Source: DASTCC01 sp035711465
GTDB lineage: Bacteria > Acidobacteriota > Vicinamibacteria > Vicinamibacterales > SCN-69-37
Direction: 5' to 3'
Length of the DNA stretch: 5,987 nucleotides
NCBI GenBank assembly: GCA_035711465.1
Contig: DASTCC010000009.1
Location: 1 to 5,987, forward strand
The position numbers were made by a program, and so were the translations under genes. Below the pieces are notes generated by a model. It made no database searches, was not told where the DNA came from, and worked only from the letters and a program-made list of their open reading frames with translations. Below, in pieces: positions 1 to 5,987 of this stretch. Positions within the stretch are counted from its first letter, which is position 1; every line of letters starts with the position of its first letter.

Positions 1-20
1 AAACGATTCGATCCTGTGCC

Positions 21-1085
21 GTGACCGCGACCATCGACCCGCCGTCCCGCGCGAAGCGTCCGCTTCCGCCCGTTCGTCCCGACTGGCCCACGCTCTCCGA
101 CGCCGAGTTGATGGAAGTACGTTTCTGCGAGCTCGGCCTGACGATCGAGGGCAGCTGGCTGGAGCCGCGCATCAACCAGCTCTACGACGAGCTGGCGGCG
201 CGCGGCCTGACGTTCCGGCCGCACTTCTGGATTGCCGCCGAGTGGTTCACCCCCGACGGCGTGCCGGGCATCGCGATTCCGTTCTACCTCGCCCATCCGC
301 GACTGATGCAGCTCGAGGAATCGCAGATGCTCCAGGTCGAGGGCGGCACCGAAGAGTGGTGCATGCAGATCCTGCGTCACGAGGCCGGTCACGCGATCGA
401 CAACGCCTACGAGCTGCGCCGCCTGCGCCGCCGCGTGAAGCTGTTCGGCCGTCCGTCGATCGCGTATCCGGATTTCTATCTGCCGAAGCCTTACTCGAAG
501 AGCTTCGTGCTGCATCTGGACTCCTGGTACGCGCAAAGTCATCCCGACGAGGACTTCGCCGAGACGTTCGCGGTGTGGCTGACGCCCGACAGCCAGTGGC
601 GGGCGCGCTACGCCGGCTGGCCGGCGCTGCGGAAGCTCGAGTACATGGACGACCTGATGAGCGACCTCAACGGCATGCCGCCGCGCGTGAGCACGCGCCG
701 CGAGGTCGAGCCGGCGCGGTCGCTGCGCACCCGCCTCGGCGCCCACTACGCGCGCAAGCGCGAACACTACGGGCTGGAGTACCCGGATTTCTACGACCGC
801 GACCTGCGGCGGCTGTTCTCGTCGGCGGCCGAGCACAAAGGCAACGCCAAGGCCTCGCGCTTCATCCACCGCATCCGCAAGGAAGTGCGGCGGCTGGTCT
901 CCGAATGGACGGGCACCTACCAGTACACGATCGATCGGGTCATCGAAGACATCGTCGTCCGCTGCGACGAGCTCAACCTCCGTCTCCGCTACCCGGAAGA
1001 CCGTACCAAGCTGGACTTCATGATGCTGGTGGCGGTGCAGACGATGAACTATCTCCACTCCGGGCGGCATCGGCTCGCGTTGTAG
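21..1085 (+). CDS. Putative zinc-binding metallopeptidase-like protein (HEAGH gluzincin type)
   Basis: Predicted soluble protein of 354 residues, probably a zinc-dependent peptidase; the substrate is unknown. The helix holding HEAGH (residues 120-124) matches the HExxH zinc site, with H120 and H124 as ligands and E121 as general base. About 50 residues later comes HPDEDFAETFAVW (174-186), the kind of acidic helix that supplies the third ligand in gluzincins (E177 or E181). This layout recalls the 'putative zinc-binding metallo-peptidase' (Peptidase_Mx-like) proteins. The C-terminal half (about 225-354) is rich in Arg and Tyr and looks helical; it has no motif I recognise. The pentapeptide YPDFY occurs twice (149-153 and 254-258). 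There is no signal peptide or membrane segment, so it is likely cytoplasmic. The start is uncertain: a GTG at 21 lacks a clear ribosome binding site, the frame is open to the left edge, and an ATG lies at 111. Family is fairly sure; activity is inferred. Confidence 0.85.
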   Translation: MTATIDPPSRAKRPLPPVRPDWPTLSDAELMEVRFCELGLTIEGSWLEPRINQLYDELAARGLTFRPHFWIAAEWFTPDGVPGIAIPFYLAHPRLMQLEESQMLQVEGGTEEWCMQILRHEAGHAIDNAYELRRLRRRVKLFGRPSIAYPDFYLPKPYSKSFVLHLDSWYAQSHPDEDFAETFAVWLTPDSQWRARYAGWPALRKLEYMDDLMSDLNGMPPRVSTRREVEPARSLRTRLGAHYARKREHYGLEYPDFYDRDLRRLFSSAAEHKGNAKASRFIHRIRKEVRRLVSEWTGTYQYTIDRVIEDIVVRCDELNLRLRYPEDRTKLDFMMLVAVQTMNYLHSGRHRLAL

Positions 1086-1110
1086 GGACAACGGTCGCCG
1101 AGGCCGCCCT

Positions 1111-1171
1111 GTGCGCTGTGCGTCGTGCGTGGTGCGCCGTGCTGTGCGCCGTGCTCGGTGCGCCGTGCGTG
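1111..1171 (+). repeat. Degenerate GTGCGC-type low-complexity tract (left arm)
   Basis: The tract is built almost only of overlapping GTGCGC, GTGCTG, GTGCGT and CCGTGC words and reads like an imperfect short tandem repeat. Its bases 1124-1142 (CGTGCGTGGTGCGCCGTGC) are an exact reverse complement of 1516-1534, and 1111-1121 is the reverse complement of 1509-1519. It starts 25 nt after the metallopeptidase-like stop codon. Its function is unknown; it could be an interspersed intergenic repeat family or one end of a small mobile cassette. Confidence 0.6.
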
Positions 1172-1193
1172 GGCCGCGCTGGCGCAGCTGACT

Positions 1194-1493
1194 CTAGCCT
1201 GGGCCACTATTCTCATCGGCCTGCCATGGACGTCGTGGCGGGGTTGGCGTCGTCTCTAGGTAATCATGGAGACGCTTGGCCGATGCCAGAGCCCGCTCGA
1301 TCAACGAGACCAGCGTTCGATGATCGGCTGCGGCGACATCCCGCTTGTCCAGCGCCTCGTCAGTCAGATCAATCAGCTCGCCCAGTGAGCCGATGCGACG
1401 TTGACGAGTGCTGAGCCAAACTGTCGACCGGACGTCGGTGATGGCAGAAGCTGCAATGGCGAGCGCTGTCGAGGATCGCAACAGCGAGCGCAC
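1194..1493 (-). CDS. Doubtful small ORF, about 99 residues, between inverted repeats
   Basis: This open frame runs from a GTG at 1493 (a TTG at 1481 is an alternative) to a TAG at 1194-1196. No Shine-Dalgarno is visible upstream of either start, and the frame stays open far upstream through what is clearly antisense of the M28 gene, so openness alone is weak evidence. In its favour, the middle (from GSLGELIDLTDEALDK to ERALASAKRLHDYLE) has an amphipathic, helix-like composition unlike the Arg/Ala/Gly-rich shadows elsewhere. The C-terminus is Pro-rich. By hand count only about 60% of its codons end in G or C, against about 87% in a 40-codon sample of the M28 gene, which suggests foreign, decayed or non-coding sequence. 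I recognise no family. It may be the remnant of a longer gene whose 5' part was lost. Confidence 0.25.
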   Translation of the reverse strand: MRSLLRSSTALAIAASAITDVRSTVWLSTRQRRIGSLGELIDLTDEALDKRDVAAADHRTLVSLIERALASAKRLHDYLETTPTPPRRPWQADENSGPG

Positions 1494-1535
1494 GGCGCAC
1501 GGAACCCGGCACAGCGCACGGCGCACCACGCACGG
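1487..1535 (-). repeat. Degenerate GCGCAC-type low-complexity tract (right arm)
   Basis: This is the inverted partner of the tract at 1111-1171, made of GCGCACG, GGCACAG and CACGCACG words. The longest exact inverted match is 19 nt (1516-1534 against 1124-1142). It lies about 30 nt before the M28 lipoprotein start, so in plus-strand RNA it could pair over a loop of roughly 370 nt with the left tract. Whether that pairing matters is unknown. Confidence 0.6.
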
Positions 1536-1562
1536 GTCGCTCTTTTTGAAATACAGTTCCGC

Positions 1563-2948
1563 ATGCGCGTTTTCCGTCCTCTCGCATTCCTTTCCGTCGC
1601 GTTCGGTGTGGTCAGCTGCAACCCGGCGCCGTCCGGACCGGCCGCGCCCGCGTGGCTCGATCCCTATCGGGCCGTCGCCGACCGGATCGTCGCCGAGTCG
1701 CAGTCGAGCGACTTCGCCTGGCAGCGGCTCGCCGAGCTCACCGACACGTTCGGGCCTCGGTTTTCGGGCTCGGTGAATCTCGAGCGCGCCATCGACTGGG
1801 CCGTCGCGGCGATGCAGGCCGACGGCCTCGAGAACGTGCACAAGGAACCGGTCATGGTACCCAAGTGGGTGCGCGGGCGCGAGAGCCTCGACCTGCTCGA
1901 GCCCATCGGACAGCCGCTGCCGATGATCGGCCTCGGCAACGCCGTCGGCACCGCGCCGACCGGCGTCGAAGGCGACGTCATCGTCCTCGCCAACTTCGAC
2001 GAGCTCGACGCCCGCGCCGCCGACGTCAAGGGACGCATCGTCCTGTTCAACGTGCCGTTCACGAACTACGGCGAGACCGTCGTCTATCGCCGCGACGGAC
2101 CCTCGCGCGCGGCGCGGGCGGGCGCGATCGCGATGCTGCTGCGATCGGTGGGACCGACCGGGCTGCGGACCGTTCACACCGGCGCCACGGTCTACGCCGA
2201 CGACGCCCCGAAGATCGCCGCCGCGGCAATCTCGGCGGAGGATGCCGATCGGTTTCAACGTCTGCAGGCCCGCGGCGTCCGCATCCGCGTCCGGCTGACG
2301 ATGGAAGCGCACGTCGAGCCCGACGCGCAGTCCTACAACGTCGTCGCCGATTTGCGCGGTCGCGAGCGGCCCGACGAGGTCGTGCTCGTCGGCGGCCATT
2401 TCGATTCGTGGGACACCGGCGCCGGCGCCAGCGACGACGGCGGCGGCTGCATCGTCACCTGGGAAGCGCTGCGGCTGATGAAGACGCTCGGCCTGCAGCC
2501 GCGACGGACGGTGCGCGTCGTGCTGTTCACCAACGAAGAGAACGGCGGCCGCGGCGGCGCCGGCTATCGCGACGCGCACAAGGCCGAGCTGGCCAACCAC
2601 ATCCTGCTGATGGAGTCGGATGGCGGCGTCTTCGACCCCGCCGGCTTCGGCTTCAGCGGCCCGGACCCGGCCCGCCAGACCGTGACGGCGATTGGCAGTC
2701 TGCTGACCCGGCTCGGCGCTCACACGATCGGGCCGGCCGGCGGCGGCGCGGACATCGGCCCGTCCGGACAGGCGGCCAACATCCCGATGATGTCGCACCT
2801 GGTGTCGGGCGACTACTTCCTGATCCACCACACGCCCGCGGACACGATCGCGCGGATCACGCCGAAGCAGATGTCGGACAACGCGGCGGCGATTGCGGTG
2901 ATGGCGTATGTGGCGGCGGATCTGCCGGGACGGTTGGCCGAGAGGTAG
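1563..2948 (+). CDS. M28 family metallopeptidase, carboxypeptidase Q-like lipoprotein
   Basis: Predicted exported dinuclear-zinc exopeptidase of 461 residues that would cleave small peptides in the periplasm or at the cell surface. The ATG at 1563 is chosen because it opens a lipoprotein signal: hydrophobic residues 7-17, then the lipobox V16-V17-S18-C19. The frame is open further upstream, but that stretch is low-complexity repeat. A protease-associated-like insert domain occupies about 125-250. The catalytic domain follows: GGHFDSWD (H279, D281), GASDDGGG (bridging D291), TNEENGG (general base E325, ligand E326), ESDGG (D353) and HHTPADT (H423). Ligand spacing matches what I recall for human carboxypeptidase Q, and the GASDDGGG...WEAL...LG..P.RT.R segment is very close to that family. 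All key residues are present and the length is typical. It ends at a convergent junction with the chaN-like gene. Substrate specificity is not shown by the sequence. Confidence 0.93.
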   Translation: MRVFRPLAFLSVAFGVVSCNPAPSGPAAPAWLDPYRAVADRIVAESQSSDFAWQRLAELTDTFGPRFSGSVNLERAIDWAVAAMQADGLENVHKEPVMVPKWVRGRESLDLLEPIGQPLPMIGLGNAVGTAPTGVEGDVIVLANFDELDARAADVKGRIVLFNVPFTNYGETVVYRRDGPSRAARAGAIAMLLRSVGPTGLRTVHTGATVYADDAPKIAAAAISAEDADRFQRLQARGVRIRVRLTMEAHVEPDAQSYNVVADLRGRERPDEVVLVGGHFDSWDTGAGASDDGGGCIVTWEALRLMKTLGLQPRRTVRVVLFTNEENGGRGGAGYRDAHKAELANHILLMESDGGVFDPAGFGFSGPDPARQTVTAIGSLLTRLGAHTIGPAGGGADIGPSGQAANIPMMSHLVSGDYFLIHHTPADTIARITPKQMSDNAAAIAVMAYVAADLPGRLAER

Positions 2949-2951
2949 GGA

Positions 2952-3056
2952 AACTCAAAACTCAAGACTTAGGACTCGGGTTCGTGCGTGACGCCCACGA
3001 AATTCTTGAGATGCGCCGCAGGCGCCTCCAGAGTCTTAAGTTTTGAGTTTTGAGTT
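2952..3056 (+). terminator. Inverted repeat with 26-nt arms and nested hairpins between convergent genes
   Basis: Arms 2952-2977 and 3031-3056 are reverse complements at 24 of 26 positions. Both mismatches become G.U pairs in plus-strand RNA but C/A mismatches in minus-strand RNA, so the stem is continuous only for plus-strand transcripts. The arms are A/T-rich (AACTCAAAACTCAA type), in contrast to the GC-rich surroundings. The 53-nt loop holds two small hairpins: 2981-2986 with 2996-3001 (TTCGTG/CACGAA), and 3013-3017 with 3021-3025 (GCGCC/GGCGC). It starts 3 nt after the M28 stop and ends 1 nt before the chaN-like stop, so it could end transcription from both sides. It is not a classic short GC stem followed by a U run, and may instead be a copy of an interspersed repeat family. 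Confidence 0.65.
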
Positions 3057-3057
3057 A

Positions 3058-3972
3058 TCAGTCTTTCTTCCTCGTATAGACGAGATAATTCCCTCGCCGC
3101 CGATCCTCTTCTGTCGGCGCCAGTTGATCCATGTCGGCGATCGGCAGCACGCTGACGACGAGCACCTTGACATTGGTGAGGCGCCGGCTGACTCGTGACG
3201 CGGTGCCGAGCGCGAAGTCGCTGTGGAAGGCGCCGTTGACGTGGATCACGAGTGGCTTCCGTCCGGCGGCGACGGCCGCGGCGTGCGCCTTCGCGATCGA
3301 CTCGGCCATCGTCTCGTCTTTCACGCACTGCGCCTGGTAGAAGCGCTCGGTCATCTGCCGCGCGGCGACGCTGTCCGCGCCCTCGGCGGGATGGCCGCCC
3401 ATCGCCTCGCCGAAGCGTTTGAAGTACTCGTCGTCGGTCGGACAGCGGAGCTCGGAGGCGAACAGCGCGCGATCGGCCTCCGGCTTCGATGCGAGGACGT
3501 TGACACCGCCCTTCGAGACCTCGGACGCGATCGGCCTCGGCACGTTGGCGGCGATCACCGGGATGCGATTGGCTCTGGCGAAGTCCACGAGCGGCTTGTA
3601 GTCGGTCGCGTAGCGGGGCCAGGGACGGGCGTCCTTGAGAAATGCGTCCTCGGCGAGCTCGCCGGCGAGAAAGCGATCGAGGTTCGCCTGCGTGTCGCGC
3701 TCGAACATCTCGAGCGAGAGCACGACGTCGCCCGCCCGGCGCCTGGTCAGCCCCTCGAGGACCGCCAGCTCCAGTCGATGCGTGTTCGGATCGTCGTGCT
3801 GCTCGCCAAGGAAGACGACGTCGGCGCGCGAGAGATCGGCCAGCATCCCCTCGAAGTCGAAGAGCGCCCACTGGCCGGTATCGAAGACCCGGTGCGGGAT
3901 GTACGACGTTTGCGCGACCGTCATCGACGTCGCGGTCAGGGCCAGGCACGCGGTGAGCAAAGCGCGGATCAT
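3058..3972 (-). CDS. ChaN-like exported haem/cofactor-binding protein (Cofac_haem_bdg family)
   Basis: Predicted exported protein of 304 residues in the ChaN/TIKI-like (EreA/ChaN) fold group. ChaN proteins are iron-regulated and bind haem; binding here is inferred. Residues 1-20 form a signal peptide ending in TVA, suggesting signal peptidase I cleavage near residue 20. Family hallmarks are LGEQHDDPNTH (55-65), SLEMFERD (86-93), AANVPRPI (141-148) and the C-terminal HVNGAFHSD (244-252). Two cysteines, C177 and C216, could form a disulfide after export; they flank the helical insert around YFKRFGEAMGGH. A good AGGAG ribosome binding site sits 5 nt upstream of the ATG. It follows the TerC-family gene by 8 nt, so the two are probably co-transcribed and translationally coupled. 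The only unusual point is the lack of a usable lipobox, although many relatives are lipoproteins. Family assignment is firm; the ligand is not established. Confidence 0.9.
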   Translation of the reverse strand: MIRALLTACLALTATSMTVAQTSYIPHRVFDTGQWALFDFEGMLADLSRADVVFLGEQHDDPNTHRLELAVLEGLTRRRAGDVVLSLEMFERDTQANLDRFLAGELAEDAFLKDARPWPRYATDYKPLVDFARANRIPVIAANVPRPIASEVSKGGVNVLASKPEADRALFASELRCPTDDEYFKRFGEAMGGHPAEGADSVAARQMTERFYQAQCVKDETMAESIAKAHAAAVAAGRKPLVIHVNGAFHSDFALGTASRVSRRLTNVKVLVVSVLPIADMDQLAPTEEDRRRGNYLVYTRKKD

Positions 3973-3977
3973 GACGT

Positions 3978-3982
3978 CTCCT
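3978..3982 (-). promoter_or_regulatory. Shine-Dalgarno of the chaN-like gene overlapping the TerC stop
   Basis: On the minus strand the sequence AGGAG lies 5 nt before the ATG of the chaN-like gene. Its first two bases are the last two of the TAG stop codon (3981-3983) of the TerC-family gene. The overlap settles the chaN-like start and suggests that ribosomes ending TerC translation help initiate the next gene. Confidence 0.75.
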
Positions 3983-4706
3983 ATTCGTACTTCTTGTGCA
4001 GCTGAACGGGAGCGCCCTTGCGCCCGCGGATCCTGATGTTGATCGCCTCGACGAAGACCGAGAAGCCCATCGCGAAGTAGATGTAGCCCTTCGAGATGTG
4101 CGTGCCGAAGCCCTCGGCGACCAGCGAGACGCCGATCAGCAGCAGGAACGACAGCGCCAGGATCTTCAGCGTCGGATGCTGCTCGACGAACAGGCTGATC
4201 GGCTCGGCCGCCACGAGCATCACCAGCACTGCGAGGATGACCGCGATCACCATGACGGTCAGGTTCTCGACCATGCCGACGGCGGTGATCACCGAGTCGA
4301 GCGAGAAGACGATGTCGAGCAGCATGACCTGGCCGATGACGGCGCCGAAGGTGGCCACCGCCTTGGCGGATCCGTGGCCGTCGTCGCCTTCGAGCTTGTC
4401 GTGGATCTCGTAGGTCGCCTTGGCGAGCAGGAACAGGCCGCCGCCGATCAGGATGAGGTCGCGGCCCGACACGTCCTTGCCGAAGATATTGAACAACGGC
4501 TGCGTCAGCCCGACGACCCAGGAGATCGAGAACAGCAGCGCGATGCGCATCAGCATCGCCGCGAGCAGGCCGACGCGGCGCGCCTTCTTCTGCTGGTCCT
4601 TCGGCAGCTTCCCCGATAGGATCGAGATGAAGATGATGTTGTCGACGCCGAGGATGACTTCGAGCACCGTCAGCGTGACGAGGGCGATCAGCAGTTCTGC
4701 GCTCAT
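3981..4706 (-). CDS. TerC family integral membrane protein (YgdQ-like)
   Basis: Inner-membrane protein of 241 residues in the TerC/Alx family, whose members include tellurium-resistance TerC and manganese-export-linked Alx-type proteins. The single-domain layout and length are closest to E. coli YgdQ. About seven membrane segments are visible, roughly at 4-31, 47-66, 82-98, 120-143, 147-166, 180-198 and 206-224. Conserved acidic residues lie in the membrane: EVILGVDN (E16, D22, N23) and LLDIVFSLDSV (D131, D137), the usual signature of the proposed metal path. A basic, charged loop (34-45) and an acidic loop with DDGHG (108-112) separate the segments. The ATG at 4706 starts right at the first membrane helix. 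A GGAG lies about 13 nt upstream, further than ideal, so initiation may be weak or coupled. It sits 36 nt after the beta-helix gene and 8 nt before the chaN-like gene. The transported ion cannot be read from the sequence; Mn2+ is the leading guess. Confidence 0.93.
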   Translation of the reverse strand: MSAELLIALVTLTVLEVILGVDNIIFISILSGKLPKDQQKKARRVGLLAAMLMRIALLFSISWVVGLTQPLFNIFGKDVSGRDLILIGGGLFLLAKATYEIHDKLEGDDGHGSAKAVATFGAVIGQVMLLDIVFSLDSVITAVGMVENLTVMVIAVILAVLVMLVAAEPISLFVEQHPTLKILALSFLLLIGVSLVAEGFGTHISKGYIYFAMGFSVFVEAINIRIRGRKGAPVQLHKKYE

Positions 4707-4742
4707 GAGTAACGGGGGTCTCCGTACGGCGTGAACGGGAGG

Positions 4743-5987
4743 CTATCGCCGGAGGAACCTGACCTGCAGCTCGGCCCAGCCGGTAGCTTCAAAATACTCG
4801 ATCCGGATGCGGTGCCGGCCCGCGGCGATCGGCACGCGGTCGACGACCGACTCGTGGACCGACCACCGATCGATCTCCAGGACGTCGTCGACCCAGACGC
4901 GAATGCCGTCGTCGCTGATGGCGATGAGATCGTATTCGCCGCGCGGCAGATCGACGCGGGTCTCGGCGCGCAGCGCAATCCGGTCGTTCGGCAGATCCGG
5001 CAGGATCGCCCGAGAGCTCATCAGATCGAGCCGCGGCAGGCGCAGCCGCCGGGCCGGCGGCTGTCTGAGCCGGGCCTGGAACGCGTCTGGTGCCGAGATG
5101 GGATCCGCATCGGCGGGGAACGTCCAGGCGTCGACGGCCCAATCGGCGTCGGGCTCGAAGAGCGTGAACGACACGGCGATCGGGCTGCCCTGCGGATGCA
5201 CGCGGCCGCGCGGCGTCACGACCTCGGCGCCGACGTACTCGAGCTGCAGCGCGACGTCGGTGCCGCGATCCTTCATCGTCAACGTGAGCTCGCCGGGAAC
5301 GCTGCCGGACTGCCGATCGATCGCGGCCCCGGTCACCCACCGGACCCGCCACGTGCCCTCCGGCCCGAGCACGCGCAACTTCAACGGCCGATCGGTGAGC
5401 TTCCCCACCGGCCAGAGCTTCGGCGACTTGAAGTCGTACGGCCCCCATTCGTCGACGATGATCGTCTCGCGGCCGCGGCGGGCGCCTTCCGGCAGCATCG
5501 CATCGATGGCGCCGGCGATCGGCGGCGGCGCTGATACATCCGGCGGCGGCTCCGGCGCTACTCGCGCGGCGAGTTTCACGTCGCGCGAATCGACGCCGAT
5601 CTCGGCAACCGACGCGACGTTGGCCCATCGGTTGCCCGTCTCGGTCAGCCCGTCGGTGCGCATCACCTTCAGGCCGGTCTTGTGGCCGTCGAAGGTATTG
5701 CCGTCGATCACGTAGTTGCGGCTGCGCGTGTCGCGCGCCTTCGGATAGCCCCAGTTCGGATCCTGCGTGGCGTTGGCCCAGAGCCGGATCGCGGTGTCGT
5801 CGTCCTTGAAGGTGTTGCCGGCGATGCGGATGTTCTGGCCGTGCTCGATGGCGATCGCTTCGGTGTTACGCGCGAAGCGATTCCGCGCGAACAGCGAGTC
5901 GAAGCTGTATCCGCCCCAGACCCCGTGCCAGCAGTCCTCGATGCGGTTGGCGATGAACCGGTTGCGGCTGAACGTCGCCTCGATGCC
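4743..5987 (-). CDS. Right-handed beta-helix protein with C-terminal PA14-like domain (5' end missing)
   Basis: The frame is open from the right edge to a TAG at 4743-4745, giving the last 414 residues of a larger protein. A GTG at 5711 is internal, because the beta-helix repeats continue upstream of it. Fragment residues 1-140 contain about five rungs with spaced N-x-F turns (SRNRF, ARNRF, AGNTF, DGNTF, TGNRW), typical of NosD/pectate-lyase-like parallel beta-helices. A Pro-rich linker (145-157, APEPPPDVSAPPP) leads to a beta-rich middle region (about 174-275). From about 280 to 414 the protein resembles a PA14 domain: LPRGEYDLIAISDDGIRVWV (347-366), a HES motif (378-380), then AAGRHRIRIEYFE (388-400) and GWAELQVRF. 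PA14 domains usually bind carbohydrate. It is probably exported and polysaccharide-binding or -acting, but the signal peptide and any catalytic rungs lie outside the window. Likely first in transcription order of the visible minus-strand group. Confidence 0.85.
   Translation of the reverse strand, partial: GIEATFSRNRFIANRIEDCWHGVWGGYSFDSLFARNRFARNTEAIAIEHGQNIRIAGNTFKDDDTAIRLWANATQDPNWGYPKARDTRSRNYVIDGNTFDGHKTGLKVMRTDGLTETGNRWANVASVAEIGVDSRDVKLAARVAPEPPPDVSAPPPIAGAIDAMLPEGARRGRETIIVDEWGPYDFKSPKLWPVGKLTDRPLKLRVLGPEGTWRVRWVTGAAIDRQSGSVPGELTLTMKDRGTDVALQLEYVGAEVVTPRGRVHPQGSPIAVSFTLFEPDADWAVDAWTFPADADPISAPDAFQARLRQPPARRLRLPRLDLMSSRAILPDLPNDRIALRAETRVDLPRGEYDLIAISDDGIRVWVDDVLEIDRWSVHESVVDRVPIAAGRHRIRIEYFEATGWAELQVRFLRR

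Larger units (their letters stand above)
1086..1562. other. Intergenic region with inverted low-complexity tracts, no convincing gene
   Basis: This 477-bp gap separates the metallopeptidase-like gene from the M28 lipoprotein gene. It holds two GTGCGC/GCGCAC-type tracts in opposite orientation (annotated separately) and, between them, about 300 bp of less GC-biased sequence with one weak minus-strand ORF. The last 27 bases, just before the M28 start, include a short A/T-rich stretch (around 1541-1556) that could belong to a promoter, but I see no clear -35/-10 pair. No strong Shine-Dalgarno precedes the ATG at 1563. I see no obvious rho-independent terminator after the stop at 1085. Confidence 0.7.

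Noticed and set aside
1111..1171. CRISPR-like array in the GTGCGC tract
   Set aside because: The units are only 6-7 nt, overlapping and degenerate, with no spacers of constant length.
1401..1562. 54-residue N-terminal extension of the M28 gene from an upstream ATG
   Set aside because: The extension runs through the low-complexity repeat and would bury the lipoprotein signal that begins cleanly at 1563.
1194..2831. Very long minus-strand open frame (545 codons) opposite the M28 gene
   Set aside because: It is rich in Arg, Ala, Gly and Asp with no domain, as expected for the antisense of a GC-biased gene, and the plus-strand gene here has complete catalytic motifs. Only the part below about 1493 is kept, as a doubtful small ORF.
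1652..3046. Plus-strand frame of 464 codons overlapping the M28 gene
   Set aside because: Arg-rich, domain-free frame-shifted shadow of the M28 coding sequence.
3946..3972. Lipobox-like LTAC at residues 6-9 of the ChaN-like protein
   Set aside because: Cysteine at position 9 leaves too short a hydrophobic region for a lipoprotein signal; the later TVA site near residue 20 fits signal peptidase I better.
4707..4742. Manganese riboswitch (yybP-ykoY type) in front of the TerC-family gene
   Set aside because: Such elements often precede TerC-type genes, but only 36 nt separate it from the previous stop codon, too short for that aptamer.
4743..5711. Beta-helix gene starting at the GTG at 5711
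   Set aside because: The same frame continues open to 5987 with more beta-helix rungs in register, so this GTG is an internal valine codon.

Overview
The window is GC-rich DNA with strong G/C bias at third codon positions. It carries four recognisable protein genes, one of them cut by the right edge, plus two repeat-bearing intergenic stretches. The mix suggests a Gram-negative soil-type bacterium: a lipoprotein M28 peptidase of the carboxypeptidase Q type, a ChaN-like exported protein, TerC, and a beta-helix/PA14 protein. My best guess is Acidobacteriota (Vicinamibacteria-like). This rests on gene content and the style of the repeats, not on a marker gene.

Layout. Bases 21-1085 (+) encode a predicted gluzincin-type zinc metallopeptidase-like protein (HEAGH motif). 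Bases 1086-1562 hold no convincing gene. This gap has two degenerate GTGCGC-type low-complexity tracts in opposite orientation, enclosing about 300 bp of lower-GC3 sequence with a weak minus-strand ORF. Bases 1563-2948 (+) encode a lipoprotein M28 aminopeptidase/carboxypeptidase Q-like enzyme with all metal ligands present. Bases 2949-3057 lie between convergent genes and are almost filled by a 26-bp-arm inverted repeat with two nested hairpins, a probable terminator and/or repeat element. Bases 3058-5987 (-) read as one co-oriented group: beta-helix/PA14 protein (5' end outside the window), then a TerC-family membrane protein, then a ChaN-like protein. The gaps are 36 and 8 nt, and the chaN-like ribosome binding site overlaps the TerC stop codon.

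How the genes relate. The minus-strand trio is probably one transcript whose promoter lies beyond the right edge. TerC proteins are membrane transporters linked to metal handling, and the ChaN family binds haem or other cofactors, so a shared metal or cofactor role is possible but unproven. The two plus-strand genes are both predicted zinc enzymes, but a 477-bp repeat-bearing gap separates them and they need not be co-transcribed. I found no CRISPR array, tRNA, rRNA, transposase, phage gene or defence system. The most unusual items are the two inverted-repeat structures.
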